Positions 44,527 through 55,975 of a stretch of DNA of 64,000 nt are shown here, in pieces. Below the pieces are notes generated by a model. It searched no databases. It was not told where the DNA came from and was given only the letters and a program-made list of their open reading frames with translations. This stretch comes from FEN-1099 sp964511015 (GTDB lineage: Bacteria > Lernaellota > Lernaellaia > Lernaellales > Lernaellaceae), in the NCBI GenBank assembly GCA_964511015.1, contig CAZEDX010000007.1, positions 1 to 64,000 on the forward strand, read 5' to 3'. A program made the translations under genes and the position numbers. How positions within the stretch are numbered: position 1 is the stretch's first letter; each line of letters begins with the position of its first letter.

Positions 44527-45816
44527 GGGGCACTAGCATTAGCACAGCGGCGCGTAAATGCAACGAAGCACCGACGGAGACGGGCCATTCGGCTGCTGCT
44601 GGCGTCCAACCGCTATTTTTTGTCCGGGGGGCCGGAACGCTACCTGTTCGCGGTCAGCTCCTGGTTGGCGGCGCGCGGTCATGAGGTCGTGCCGTTCGCG
44701 CTGCGCTATGCGCGCAACGAACCGACGCCCGCCGCGGCCTACTTTCCGCCGCCGCCGCTCGACGACCAATTCGTGCTGCACGGTGACCGCCGGTTGAGCC
44801 TCGGTGAAAAGCTGCGGCTCGCCGCGCGTGTCGTCCGCGACCGGGAGGTGTACGACGCCACCGCGCGCGTGCTGCGCGAGCGCCGCATCAACGTGGTCTA
44901 CGCGCTGCAGACCGCGCATTACCTGTATCCGGATCTCGTCCTGGCCGCGCGCGACGCGGGTGTGCCGGTGGTGATGCGTTTGTCCGACTACCAGATGGTC
45001 TGCCCGGCCTACCATTGCCTCCGCACGGGCCGGCCGTGTTTCGACTGCCGCGACAGTCTGCTGCCGGCGTTGGTGCACCGCTGCCTGAAAAACTCCCTCG
45101 CCATCACCGGCACCCGGGTGGCGGCGATGGTCTATGCGCGCGCGAAGGGAGCGCCGCAAGCGGTGGCGCGTTACCTCGCGCCGAGCCGGTTTCTGATCGA
45201 CACGATGGCCGCCGGCGGCTTTGACCGGGCGCGCTTACGGCACCTGCTGACACCGCTGGCGCTGCCACCTGATCCGGGCCCGCCACCGGCCGACGGACCG
45301 CTGCTGTACGTGGGCGGCCTCACCGAAGCCAAGGGTGTGCGCGTCGCGCTGGAAGCCGTGCGCGGCACCGGCCGGCGGCTATTGCTGGCCGGCGACCCGA
45401 ATACTCCGGACGCGCGGGCGCTGCAGCAGGCGGTGGGCGAGGTGCCGGAAGCGGAATTCGTCGGCTTCACCACCGGCGACGCGCTTGACGCCCTGTACGC
45501 GCGCTCGAGCGCGGTGCTGGTGCCGTCGCTGTGGTGGGAAAACGTGCCGCACACGGCGCTGGAGGCGATGGCGCGCCGGCGGCCGGTGCTGGCCAGCGCG
45601 CACGGCAGCCTGCCCGAAATCGTTCGCGACGGACAGACCGGCTTGTTGGTTCCGCCCGGCAATGTCGCGGCGTGGCGCGAGGCGATTGCGCGGCTCGCGG
45701 AGCCGGGGCTGGCCGATCGGCTCGGTCGCACCGGCCGTGCCATGGTTGCCGCCGAGCACGACCCGCAACGCCATGTCCAGCGGTTGGAAGGCATCTTGCA
45801 AGAGGTGCGCTCGTGA
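44515..45816 (+). CDS. GT4-family glycosyltransferase
   Basis: The C-terminal GT-B donor domain is clear: VLYVGGLTEAKGV-like sequence, YAR-x-x-A-V-L-V-P-S-L-W-x-E-N with the conserved E-x(7)-E-like acid pair (WWENVPHTALEA), and GLLVPPGN. The N-terminal acceptor domain has the LSGGPERYLF loop, DYQMVCPAYHC and a downstream cysteine cluster (CFDC, HRC) seen in several GT4 subfamilies. Likely sugar-lipid or exopolysaccharide synthesis, with the sugar not predictable. The start is uncertain: the listed GTG at 44515 overlaps the divergent VTT gene and lacks a ribosome site, while the conserved IRLLLASN strand starts near 44585. The true start may lie between these. Confidence 0.85.
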   Translation: MLLHGALALAQRRVNATKHRRRRAIRLLLASNRYFLSGGPERYLFAVSSWLAARGHEVVPFALRYARNEPTPAAAYFPPPPLDDQFVLHGDRRLSLGEKLRLAARVVRDREVYDATARVLRERRINVVYALQTAHYLYPDLVLAARDAGVPVVMRLSDYQMVCPAYHCLRTGRPCFDCRDSLLPALVHRCLKNSLAITGTRVAAMVYARAKGAPQAVARYLAPSRFLIDTMAAGGFDRARLRHLLTPLALPPDPGPPPADGPLLYVGGLTEAKGVRVALEAVRGTGRRLLLAGDPNTPDARALQQAVGEVPEAEFVGFTTGDALDALYARSSAVLVPSLWWENVPHTALEAMARRRPVLASAHGSLPEIVRDGQTGLLVPPGNVAAWREAIARLAEPGLADRLGRTGRAMVAAEHDPQRHVQRLEGILQEVRS

Positions 45817-47408
45817 AGAAGCACCGCTTTTTGGCCGCGCTGGTTATCCTGCACCTGGCGATCACCGGCGCGCTGGCGCTGTTCAATCCGCACGCGTTGC
45901 TGATCGATGATGCCTACTACACCCTGACCATCGCGCGAAACATTGCGACCGGACAGGGCATCACCTATGGCGGCTTCCCCACCAACGGATTCCAACCGTT
46001 GTACGCCTTCGTCACAGCGCCGCTGTTGGGGCTGTTGCCCGGCTATCCCGACCTGTGCCTGCGCTTGGTGCTTTTGTTGATGACAATCTGTTCTGCCGCG
46101 TTGCTGGTGGTGATCTATCGGCTGGCCGAGCGCTTGGCCGGGCCGCATGCCGCCGCGATCGCCGGCCTGCTGTACGCCGCCAATGCCACGCTGATCGGCC
46201 AGCTCATGAGCGGGCTGGAAACGCCGCTGCACGGGCTGCTGTTCTGGGGCTTCGTTGCCCTGTACCTGCGCTGGCGCGACACCGATGCGGTTCGGCAACT
46301 GGCCGAGCTGGGCGTGCTGCTGGCACTGACCGCCTACGCGCGCTTCGACACGGTCTTTCTGTTTCTCGCCGTCGGTGTCGATCTGGTCAACCGCGATTCA
46401 CGCCGGCCGGCGCGGTTCATCCGGCGGGGGCTGTCGTTGTTCGGGCCGGCGCTCGCCTTGCTGGCGCCGTGGTTCGTCTGGTGCCGGGTCACCTTTGGCA
46501 CCTTCGCGCAATCAAGCGGCGAGTTCCATCGTTGGCGCGGCCTGGTGCGGCAGGATCTGCCCGACTCGCTGCTGGGCATGTTGCAATTCGGCCTGGCGAA
46601 GCTGGTCAGTCTCGGCGTGAAGTTGCCGTTGGAGGCTGTCGGGTGGGAAGGCGCGTCGCGCACGGCCGTCGGCCGGCTGCTCGGCATCGACCGGCCGCAG
46701 ACCGGGTTGCTGATCGAACTGGCCCGCCAGCGGCCGTTGGTCGCGGGACTGTTGTCGACGGCGCTGGTGGGGCTGCTTTGGCTGGCCATCCGCCACGGGC
46801 GCGCGGGCTGGCGCAACCTGCGTCAATTGTCGCCGTTGTCGTTTCTGTGGCCGACGCTCGCCGGCGCCGCGGTCTACTACCCGCTGTACCAGCTGAACTA
46901 CTCGATGCGCCACTTCTTCCCCTACGGCGTCGGCATGGTGATGGTGGTGGCGGTGTTCGCCGCCGGGGTGTTAGGTTCATGGCCGGCAAATCGCGCGCTG
47001 CGCGCTGCGCTGGCGGTCTTATTGCTGGCGGCAACGGCCGGGCCGGGGCTCGGGGTTTGGATCACCAATGCCGATGACCGTGTGCCGCGCCGGTTGATCG
47101 CCACGTTGGAGATGGCCACTCCCGCCGGTTCACGGATCGGCTACACCGATTGCGGCGTGTTCGGCTACTACGTGCGCGGCCGGACGATCGTCAACCTTGA
47201 CGGCATTCTGAACTTCGAGGCGCAGCGCGAGATGCGCGCAGGCGACATCGGCGCGTACCTGCTGCGCCATCGCATCCAGTACGTGTTGTACCTGCATAAC
47301 TTCCGCGCCGAATTCGCTCAGCAGTGGGACGAAACCATTGCTCCGCGCGCCTTGCCGGTGGCGCCCACCGACTGGATCTATCGGATGGTCGGGCCGCCCG
47401 GTTCGTAG
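45813..47408 (+). CDS. PMT/ArnT-like membrane glycosyltransferase
   Basis: The GTG at 45813 overlaps the stop of the GT4 gene (GTGA), so translation is coupled. The 531-residue integral membrane protein has a first helix (about 7-25) and then the catalytic Asp pair LLIDDAYYTL with GITYGGFPTNGFQPLY, a hallmark of GT-C enzymes that transfer sugars from polyprenyl phosphates. About ten more helices follow, and a soluble C-terminal domain from about 430 contains a GYTDCGVFGYY segment. The acceptor and sugar are unknown. Together with the GT4 gene it forms a small glycan-modification pair. Confidence 0.8.
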   Translation: MKKHRFLAALVILHLAITGALALFNPHALLIDDAYYTLTIARNIATGQGITYGGFPTNGFQPLYAFVTAPLLGLLPGYPDLCLRLVLLLMTICSAALLVVIYRLAERLAGPHAAAIAGLLYAANATLIGQLMSGLETPLHGLLFWGFVALYLRWRDTDAVRQLAELGVLLALTAYARFDTVFLFLAVGVDLVNRDSRRPARFIRRGLSLFGPALALLAPWFVWCRVTFGTFAQSSGEFHRWRGLVRQDLPDSLLGMLQFGLAKLVSLGVKLPLEAVGWEGASRTAVGRLLGIDRPQTGLLIELARQRPLVAGLLSTALVGLLWLAIRHGRAGWRNLRQLSPLSFLWPTLAGAAVYYPLYQLNYSMRHFFPYGVGMVMVVAVFAAGVLGSWPANRALRAALAVLLLAATAGPGLGVWITNADDRVPRRLIATLEMATPAGSRIGYTDCGVFGYYVRGRTIVNLDGILNFEAQREMRAGDIGAYLLRHRIQYVLYLHNFRAEFAQQWDETIAPRALPVAPTDWIYRMVGPPGS

Positions 47409-47468
47409 TCCGACGCGCCGCCGGGCGCGATTCGATCTCCGGCCGCCGATGCGCTACAATGCCGCCCG

Positions 47469-49324
47469 ATGAGTCGTATTCTTTTCGAGCCGAAACAGCG
47501 CCTCCTGCTGCGCATTACCGTTGCCTTCGCGATGGTACTCGCGTTGCAGGCCGGCCTGTCGACCTACCTGGTGCTCGACGCGATGAAGCGCACGCTGCAA
47601 CGCCGGCTGCACGCCAAGCTGCTGCACGTGGGCACCATCGGCGTGAACGATCCGGCGTTGCCGCCGACGTTGGACGTCCGCTCCGACGATCCGCACGCGA
47701 TGCGCAAAATCGAAGCGACCACCGAGTCATTGCGCCGGCTGGTCACCATGGCCGACGTGCGCAACGCGTATCTCTACCGCATGCAGGGCCAACGCTTCAT
47801 CTATCTGGCCGGCACCATCGACACCGGCCGGCCGCTGCCGGTGCCGCGCATTAACCGCAAGGCCATGCAGCGGCTGGCGGCCGGTTCGCCGACCACCTTC
47901 GGCCCGTACCCCGACATCGACGGCGCGCTGATCATCACCGCCTATATGCCGATCATGGTCGGCGACCAGTTGCAGGGCGTGCTCACGATCGAAGACCTGG
48001 CGACCGACTTCGCGGTGATGACCCAGTTGCGTAAACAGCTCATGCTGATCACCGCGCTGGGGTTTGTCATCGTGGTCGCGGTGTCGTTCTTCACCGCCAG
48101 CACGATCGTCAAGCCGATTCGCCGGCTGGTGTCGGCCGCCGCGTTGATCGGGCAGGGCGAGTTCAACACGCGCTTCAAGGTGCGCAGCACCGACGAGATC
48201 AATTTCCTGGGCCAGACGATCAACGACATGGCCGAAGACATTCAGGCCCGCGATGCGCAGATCCGCCACATGAACGAGGCGGCGCTGGCCGACGCGCAGC
48301 AGCTCTACCAGCACGTCCTGCGCGCGATGATCTCCGGCATTCTGACCGCCGACCTGAACGGCATGGTGACCAGCGAAAACCCCGCGGCCGAGAAATTCCT
48401 CGGTCCGCGCAAGCACCAGAAAGAGACGATGAGCGAGCGCCTGGCCGCGCATCCGGACCTGTTGTCGATCTGGCGCCGGGGCAAGCCGATCGCCAACCAG
48501 CCGGTGGTGCTGCGCACCCCGGAAGGCGAACTCAACATCGAAGCGACATTGCAGCCGCTGACCGACCACATGAAGAAGCCGATGGGTTTCAGCCTGTCAC
48601 TGGTCGACCGCACCGAAGAACACCGGCTGCAGAAGGAACTGACCATGCGCGAGCGCCTGGCCGCGTTGGGCGAACTGGCGGCCGGCATCGCGCACGAGAT
48701 CCGCAATCCGCTCAACGGCATCGAGCTGTTGCTCGGCCTGGTGCAGGAAGACCTGTTGGAAAAGGGCATGCTCGACGAGCGGTTCACGCGCATCCACGAC
48801 GAGGTGGCCCGCCTGAACGTCATTCTGACCGACTTCTTGCTGTTCGCTCGGCCCAAGCCGATGGAGCCGGAGTCGTCGAACCTGGTCGACCTGGTCGAAG
48901 ACGCGGTGGCGTTGGTGACCGCCGACATCGAAGAAAAGAAGATCGAGGTCACGCGCGAATTCGCCGCCGCGGTGCCCAATACCATGCTCGACCCGGCCGC
49001 CGTCCGGCGCGCGCTGGTCAACCTGCTGAAGAACGCCTGTCAGGCGATGGACGCCGGCGGCCATCTGTGGCTCAGCGTGCGCGGCCCCGCGGAAACCAAC
49101 GAAGGCTTCCAGATCGAAATCCGCGACAACGGCCCGGGCATCAAAGAGGAAGTGCGGGACCGGCTGTTCCATCCGTTCGTGACGACCAAGGGCAACGGCA
49201 CCGGCCTGGGCCTGTCGATCGTGCACAAGACGATCATCAGTCACAACGGCTCGATTCACTGCTACAATCATCCGGCGGGCGGCGCATGCTTCGTCGTCCA
49301 GTTGCCTTATACGGAGGTGGCGTA

Positions 49325-49325
<1 letters not shown>
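47469..49325 (+). CDS. Membrane sensor histidine kinase (NtrY/NtrB-like)
   Basis: The 618-residue kinase has TM1 (about 15-33), a periplasmic sensor of about 155 residues, TM2 (about 190-210) and a HAMP domain. A PAS domain (about 280-375) follows, then HisKA with phosphoacceptor His409 (GIAHEIRNPLNG) and HATPase with the usual boxes (LVNLLKNACQAM, DNGPGIKEEVRDRLF, GTGLGLSIV). The H-E-I-R-N-P-L-N-G H-box is the form usually paired with NtrC-type regulators, and exactly such a gene follows, with its ATG overlapping the stop by one base (TAATG). Confidence 0.92.
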
Positions 49326-50713
<1,388 letters not shown>

Positions 50714-50786
50714 TCCCCCCGCTCCCCCTGCTGGACCTCCAGCGCCAGACTTTCTATCATTCGGCCATAAACGCCGGAGATAGACT

Positions 50787-52505
50787 TTGTCGTTGCCACG
50801 CCCCGAGCATCCCGACCCGCTGCTGGTCCGTAACGAGTGGCTGTCGCTCAACGGCGAATGGCAATTCGTTGCCGGTGGCGACCCTTACGAGAAGTGGTTT
50901 CGGCGCGAGGCGCTGCCGCAGCGGATCCAGGTGCCGTTCTGCGTCGAGGCCGAGGTATCGGGCGCGTCCCGCTACGCGCGCGCCAAGAGCTTCTGGTACA
51001 TGCGCCGGTTCACGTTGCCGCCGGAGTGGGCCGGCAAGCAGATCTTCCTGCGCATCGGCGCCGCCGACTACTACTGCACCGGCTACGTCAACGGCCGGCC
51101 GGTCGGCACGCACGAAGGCGGGTTCACGCCGATTGCCTGGCGCATCGACCACGCGCTGAACGACGGCGAAAACGTCATCTGCCTGGCGGTCGCCGAGACC
51201 CGCAAAGGCTGTCTACCGCGCGGCAAGCAGACCCATCTCCCGTTCCGCTACGCCGTGTTCTACCGGCCCTTCTCCGGCGTCTGGCAAAGCGTGTGGCTCG
51301 AGGCGCGCGGATCGACGCATCTGGAATCCGCGCACGCCATCGCAACCGACGGCGTGTTCGAGTTCCGCGTGGCCTTCGGCGGTAACGCGCGGGGCCAATT
51401 GACCATTCGGCTCATTCACCCCGACGGCGATGCCGACAACGAGATTCGCGTGCCGATTTCCGCCGGCCAGATGACCGTGCCGCTCACCCCCTTGCGCGCG
51501 GCTTGGTGGTCGCCCGATCGACCGCAATTGTATGGGGTGGAATACACCATCCGCGACAATGGTCGCGTGGTCGACCGCGCCACCGGTTACGCCGGTCTGC
51601 GCACCATCTCCGTGCGCGACGGCCAGGTGTGGCTGAACGGACAGCCGTTCTACCAAAAGTTGGTGCTTTACCAGGCGTATTACCCCGGCGGTTGGGCGAC
51701 CGCCGTCGATGACGACACCTTGCGCGGCGACGTCGAGCGCATCAAGGCGTTCGGCTTCAACGGCTTGCGCGTGCATCAGACGCTGGCCGATCCGCGCCTG
51801 CTGTATTGGTGCGACCGGCTGGGGTTGGTGGCTTGGGGCGAGATGCCCAGCGCGTTCGTCTTTTCGCTGGTCGATCGCCGCGCGTTCGAGATGCTGCTGC
51901 GCGAGGCGATTGCGCGCGACCAGGGGCATCCGTCGGTCATCACCTGGGTGCTGTTCAACGAAACCTGGGGGATTCCCCACATTCTATGGAGCGAGGGCGC
52001 GCGCCAGTGGGTGCGCAACATGGTTGGCCTGGCCCGCCGGCTCGACCCCTCGCGGCTGGTGATCGACAACTCCGGATTCGACCACCTCGACACCGACGTG
52101 CTCGACATCCACCACTACCTGACCGACCCCGCGCGCATCCGCGACTTTTACGCCGCGCTGGCGCAGCCAAGCACGCGCGGATCGGCAAAGTCCAACCTCT
52201 ACTTCGTCATGCCCAACCGGGTGACCAAAAACCCGTTCGCGCCGGGGGGCAAATACCGCGGCCAGCCGGTGCTGATCAGCGAGTGCGGTGGCCACGGCTT
52301 CGGCCCCTATGGTGGCAAAAACCAGACCCTCACCGAAAGCCTCACCCAGGTGATCGACCTGCTTGCCGAACACCCCCACCTGCGCGGCTTCTGCTACACG
52401 CAGTTTTGTGACGTCGAACAGGAGCGCAACGGCCTGTGCACCATCGACCGCGAACCGAAGGTCGACCCCGCCGCCGTGCGCGCTGTGCTGGCGCGGCTGA
52501 AGTAA
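50787..52505 (+). CDS. Glycoside hydrolase family 2-like beta-glycosidase
   Basis: The TTG start at 50787 follows GGAGA by seven bases; no ATG or GTG is better placed. The 572-residue protein has the GH2 order: an N-terminal jelly-roll sugar-binding domain, an Ig-like domain (about 190-275) and a TIM barrel from about 285. The acid/base Glu392 is in the N-E-T-W-G motif and the nucleophile Glu499 is in S-E-C-G-G. The barrel opening (HQTLADPRLL) is a degenerate form of the HYP motif seen in beta-galactosidases and glucuronidases. There is no signal peptide, so it is probably cytoplasmic. Specificity is not predictable. Confidence 0.85.
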   Translation: MSLPRPEHPDPLLVRNEWLSLNGEWQFVAGGDPYEKWFRREALPQRIQVPFCVEAEVSGASRYARAKSFWYMRRFTLPPEWAGKQIFLRIGAADYYCTGYVNGRPVGTHEGGFTPIAWRIDHALNDGENVICLAVAETRKGCLPRGKQTHLPFRYAVFYRPFSGVWQSVWLEARGSTHLESAHAIATDGVFEFRVAFGGNARGQLTIRLIHPDGDADNEIRVPISAGQMTVPLTPLRAAWWSPDRPQLYGVEYTIRDNGRVVDRATGYAGLRTISVRDGQVWLNGQPFYQKLVLYQAYYPGGWATAVDDDTLRGDVERIKAFGFNGLRVHQTLADPRLLYWCDRLGLVAWGEMPSAFVFSLVDRRAFEMLLREAIARDQGHPSVITWVLFNETWGIPHILWSEGARQWVRNMVGLARRLDPSRLVIDNSGFDHLDTDVLDIHHYLTDPARIRDFYAALAQPSTRGSAKSNLYFVMPNRVTKNPFAPGGKYRGQPVLISECGGHGFGPYGGKNQTLTESLTQVIDLLAEHPHLRGFCYTQFCDVEQERNGLCTIDREPKVDPAAVRAVLARLK

Positions 52506-52514
52506 TCCTTTTTC

Positions 52515-52550
52515 AGGATGAACAGGATTGCGAGGATCGATAGGATCCGG
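52515..52550. repeat. Four tandem 9-base repeats of AGGATnnnn
   Basis: AGGAT occurs at exactly 9-base steps (52515, 52524, 52533, 52542), reading AGGATGAAC, AGGATTGCG, AGGATCGAT, AGGATCCGG. It begins 10 bases after the glycosidase stop. A fifth AGGAT lies at 52581, out of phase. Similar AGGATGAACAGGAT intergenic repeats are familiar in environmental genomes, but no function is known. Confidence 0.75.
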
Positions 52551-53085
52551 AGTTCCTTTTTCTGATCGCATCGGACCAACAGGATTCTGAGCGTTGCGAA
52601 GGAACTATGAAGAAGTCCAAGGCTGTCGTTTCCGACTTTTCATTCTTCACTTTCTACTGGTCTCCGGCCTAAAGCCTCTCCCTCCGGAACCCTTCGCCAC
52701 CCACCACTGTCCAATCAACCGGGCGATCGGTTCTTTCCGTGCCGGGTCATCCGCCCAACCGCCCGGCCGGAAACGGCACACGCTGGCCGCCGGCCGATCG
52801 CCCAGGAAGAGACTTTCGGCTGTAGGTAGGAGGCTGTAGACCGGAAACCCGGCTCCTATCACCCATCAGTTCTACAAGTAAGTCCCATCATTCCCACCCG
52901 TAGTTATCTCAAATCGAATGGCCAAACACTAGGCGCACTTTATGGCAATCCCACAAATTCACGAACCGCCTTTACCACCAACGGTAACGGCTCCGCACCA
53001 GCGAATTACGGTAGCGGCGCACGGCTGTGCGCCCTTGCCGCCCCTTACCCTAAACCCCAGATCCTAGCCCCAAGACCCCTCATAG

Positions 53086-53108
53086 ATCCTTCGGCAAAGC
53101 CTCAGGAT
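53086..53108. repeat. Imperfect inverted repeat (ATCCTTCGGC / GCCTCAGGAT)
   Basis: ATCCTTCGGC (53086-53095) and GCCTCAGGAT (53099-53108) form 8 of 10 pairs around AAA. The flanking AGATCCTTCG...CTCAGGATGAC resembles a dispersed intergenic hairpin element seen in many bacteria. Copy number in this genome cannot be seen from one window. Confidence 0.6.
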
Positions 53109-53143
53109 GACGCCGCCTCCCCCGCTGTGAAATTTATTGCCCT

Positions 53144-53157
53144 GTGAAATCTTTCAC
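53144..53157. repeat. Perfect short palindrome GTGAAA-TC-TTTCAC
   Basis: GTGAAA (53144-53149) and TTTCAC (53152-53157) are perfectly complementary around TC, preceded by a direct copy TGTGAAAT about 20 bases upstream. It could be a protein-binding site but sits in a region downstream of both flanking genes. Confidence 0.45.
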
Positions 53158-53449
53158 GGCATCTCGAACGGCTGTTCCAGCTCCGCTAGCGCCGAATTCA
53201 AAACGTGCCTTTGCCTCTCTTACAGCCGCAGGCGTTCACGCGGGCGAAATCGGCAAAAATCACGGTCGGAAAAAGGGCTTTTAACGGGAAATCGGCCCTA
53301 GTAAAATCAAGCACTTGCACGTCGAAAAAGGTCCAATTGCACGCCCTTTTTTCGGCGATGTGCGAAAAAATAATCCACTAAAACAAACATTTGCGCGGCA
53401 GTGGTTGCTCGAAAACACGACTGTTTGCGACAAGGTGGGACCGCGGCTC

Positions 53450-54961
53450 CTAGGTCGGGCCGGTGTGATCGACATCCGTTTGGCGCGGCTTTCCCGACCG
53501 TCGAACGACGGGCATGAGGGCCACGCCGGCCAGGGCGACCATCTGGGGTATTACGAGGAGCCGGAAACGATTGTTCTCGCCGAGTTCGGCGGCGTTGCCC
53601 ACCACGACGACGAACAGTACGTTGAAGCATAGCAGACCGACGGTCCAGCGCCACGCCACGGCGTCACGGTCGGGGAAACGACGTGCGCGCCAGGCCAGCA
53701 CCATTACCACGACCAGGATTGCGGCATATCCGACCACGTCGAACCAGCAGACCTCCGCCAGGCCGTCGCCAAAGCAGCCACACAGCGCGAGGTGATAGAC
53801 CTGATCCCACCAGCCCAATATCTGGCGATTGCGCTCGACAAACGGATAGCGGCTTGGCGGATAGAAAAACGTCAAGTAACCGCGTCGGAGGTTGGCCAGA
53901 TCGGCCGCCGGATGCGTCGCGAACAGACGCAACGCGTCACGCCCATACTGGCGAGAGATGGCCACATAGCCCAGATGATGGAAATTGACGGCGCCGGTCG
54001 ATTTGGTCGGCTGATCGAGTAGCGGCACGCCGGTTGGCGGCGGCAGTGGCACTAGATTCTGGTAGGCCGTCAGTACATTGAACGGATGAATCAACACCAG
54101 CGGCGAGACCTGTCCCGACTGGGCCAGCATTAGTCGTTCTTCGCGGGGCAGGTTGGCGGTGATGACGCGGGACAAATTCAAGCCGAACCAGGTGCTGCCG
54201 GTAAATTCGCCAAACACCAGGTAGTTCTTCGCGTACCAACCGACGGCCAGCAACAGCGGCAACAGAGCGGCGGCGAGCAGTCGTCGTGGTTCGATTCGCC
54301 GCGCCAAAAGCAGAGCGGCGATGACGATCAAAAACCAGAGCAGCGAAAACAGTGAGCGTAGCAGCACCAGCGCGGCGAGGCAGGCAAAAAAGGCCAGTCC
54401 GTCGCGCGTCCGTTCGCGTTGCAGGTAAGCGTGCAAGCGCGACGCGGCGACGACCAACAACAAGGCCGTCGGCAATTCATAAAACAGGTAGTTCTCGTAG
54501 AGCAGCAAATCCGGACTGATGGCGAACAGCGCAGTCAGCGCACCACGCAAGCCCGGCGCGACCTTCAGTCGTGCCAGCAGGAAATACAATGCCAGGCACA
54601 ATGCCCAACCAAGAAGCAGAAACGCCGTTTGGAACAGCCACACCGCGTTCTCGCCGCCGAGCTTTAACCCGAAGCCCAGAAACAGGTTGAACAACGGAGG
54701 CTGGCCGCCAAGATAGAAAATACTGCGCGCCAAATCGGTGCGGAGCAACGCCGGGTCGATGAATTGCCAACACCGGCCCAGCGTCGAGGCGTCGAACCGC
54801 ACACCGGCCACGTACGCCGCCACACGTGCCGACCAGAACAGCAGCGAGAGGACGACGCCGCCACCACGCACAGTCCGTGCGTAAGCGATAATCCGGCCAC
54901 AAGAGGTGTTTCCGGTCACCTGGCCGCCTTTGTTGTGCAATGACGGTTGATCTTCGCGCAA
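53450..54961 (-). CDS. Integral membrane protein, PMT-like glycosyltransferase-related
   Basis: The frame gives 503 residues with roughly nine or ten hydrophobic helices beginning at about 34. The region between the first helices resembles GT-C enzymes (FYLGGQPPLFNLFLGFGLK, and an NYLVFGEFTGSTWFGLNLSR segment after the mid helices). The usual acidic pair is weak: DPALLRTDLARSIF is the candidate. The first 20 residues are polar and a later start is possible. Function is inferred from topology and is uncertain. It is a separate gene, with its 5' end 57 bases from the LmbE gene, on the same strand. Confidence 0.65.
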   Translation of the reverse strand: MREDQPSLHNKGGQVTGNTSCGRIIAYARTVRGGGVVLSLLFWSARVAAYVAGVRFDASTLGRCWQFIDPALLRTDLARSIFYLGGQPPLFNLFLGFGLKLGGENAVWLFQTAFLLLGWALCLALYFLLARLKVAPGLRGALTALFAISPDLLLYENYLFYELPTALLLVVAASRLHAYLQRERTRDGLAFFACLAALVLLRSLFSLLWFLIVIAALLLARRIEPRRLLAAALLPLLLAVGWYAKNYLVFGEFTGSTWFGLNLSRVITANLPREERLMLAQSGQVSPLVLIHPFNVLTAYQNLVPLPPPTGVPLLDQPTKSTGAVNFHHLGYVAISRQYGRDALRLFATHPAADLANLRRGYLTFFYPPSRYPFVERNRQILGWWDQVYHLALCGCFGDGLAEVCWFDVVGYAAILVVVMVLAWRARRFPDRDAVAWRWTVGLLCFNVLFVVVVGNAAELGENNRFRLLVIPQMVALAGVALMPVVRRSGKPRQTDVDHTGPT

Positions 54962-55018
54962 GCGTCTTCAGTATGACGCGGGCCTGATCGAATGAAAACC
55001 CGGCGTGATCGCGAAGGC

Positions 55019-55942
55019 CTACACCATTCCGCCCTGGTCGACCGGCTCGTACGGATCGTAGATATCGGTGAACGGGTCGGTGCGGTGCAGGTAGATGTAC
55101 TGCAGGAACTTGGCGAGCTTGCGCACGGCGCCCATGTCGTTGGCCTGGGTGCGGTGCGGCCGCGTGAACTCGGCGGCCACGTCGATGCACAGCAGGTCGT
55201 TGATGCACGGCTGGCGCGCGTCGAATTTTTCGGTGTAGGGCAGGGGGTCGTAGCTGCCGATCAGCTTGGTGATCCAGTAACGATTCAACGCATAATAAGT
55301 ATTAGCGACCTTGAACGGCTCGCCGGGCACATCGGCGTCGGCCTTGGCCGCGAGGCGAATGCCGGCGGTCGCGAAGCGCGAGGCGATCTGGTGCTCGGGG
55401 TGGCCGGTGAAGCCGTGAATCGGGGAGAAGGTCAGCACGATGTCCGGTTTGAACTGGCGGATCGACTTGGCGATTTTCACCGCCGGGTCGCCGTTGGTCG
55501 CCGTCCACTTCTCGGCGATCTTGTGCCGCGGCGGAAACGTCTCGGTCGGCAGCGGTGCATTCCAGTAGTAGTGGTGCTCCAACTCGGCGCCGTAAAGCTT
55601 GGCCACCTGCTTGAGCTCCTCGCCGCGCACCGTCGCGACGTCGGGATAACAGCCCTCGGGGAGGCCGCATTCGCCGCCGTCGCCGTGCGTCAGCACCAGC
55701 ATGTACAGTGGATTGCCGAGCTTCGGACCGGCTTTGGCCATGATCGAACCGGCGAGCGATTCGTCGTCCGGATGCGCCGCGATCCACATCAGCCGCGCGC
55801 CCTTTTCCAGCAGTTCGTCGATGGGCGCGGCGCCCTCGCGGACCAACTGCGGCCCCGCGCAGCCCGCCAGCATGGTAGAGGAGGAGAGGGATAGACCGGC
55901 CACCGCGCCGGCCGAGAGTCTGAGAAAATCGCGACGGTTCAT
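55019..55942 (-). CDS. Tat-exported LmbE/PIG-L-type deacetylase lipoprotein
   Basis: The 307-residue protein begins with a twin-arginine signal (NRRDFLRLSAGA) ending in a lipobox-like LAGC (residues 25-28), so it is probably a Tat-exported lipoprotein on the outer face of the inner membrane or periplasm. The deacetylase core has AHPDDE at 56-61 (zinc ligands His57 and Asp60) and the later zinc-ligand motif GHPEHQ. PIG-L/LmbE enzymes remove N-acetyl groups from GlcNAc-linked substrates. GGAGG lies seven bases before the ATG. Its promoter is near consensus. Confidence 0.88.
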   Translation of the reverse strand: MNRRDFLRLSAGAVAGLSLSSSTMLAGCAGPQLVREGAAPIDELLEKGARLMWIAAHPDDESLAGSIMAKAGPKLGNPLYMLVLTHGDGGECGLPEGCYPDVATVRGEELKQVAKLYGAELEHHYYWNAPLPTETFPPRHKIAEKWTATNGDPAVKIAKSIRQFKPDIVLTFSPIHGFTGHPEHQIASRFATAGIRLAAKADADVPGEPFKVANTYYALNRYWITKLIGSYDPLPYTEKFDARQPCINDLLCIDVAAEFTRPHRTQANDMGAVRKLAKFLQYIYLHRTDPFTDIYDPYEPVDQGGMV

Positions 55943-55975
55943 GGCAACACCTCCGGACGCGTGAACGACCTAGCG

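Larger units (their letters stand above)
52506..53449. other. Gene-free region between convergent genes, with short repeats
   Basis: This 944-base stretch lies between the 3' ends of two convergent genes, has no coding frame with start signals and is less GC-rich toward 53270-53400. It holds several short repeats listed separately. An extra pair of inverted arms (GGAAAAAGGGC near 53269-53279 and CGCCCTTTTTTCG near 53342-53354) has a 60-base loop and no clear role. I see no gene, tRNA or terminator with a proper T-tract. Confidence 0.65.
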
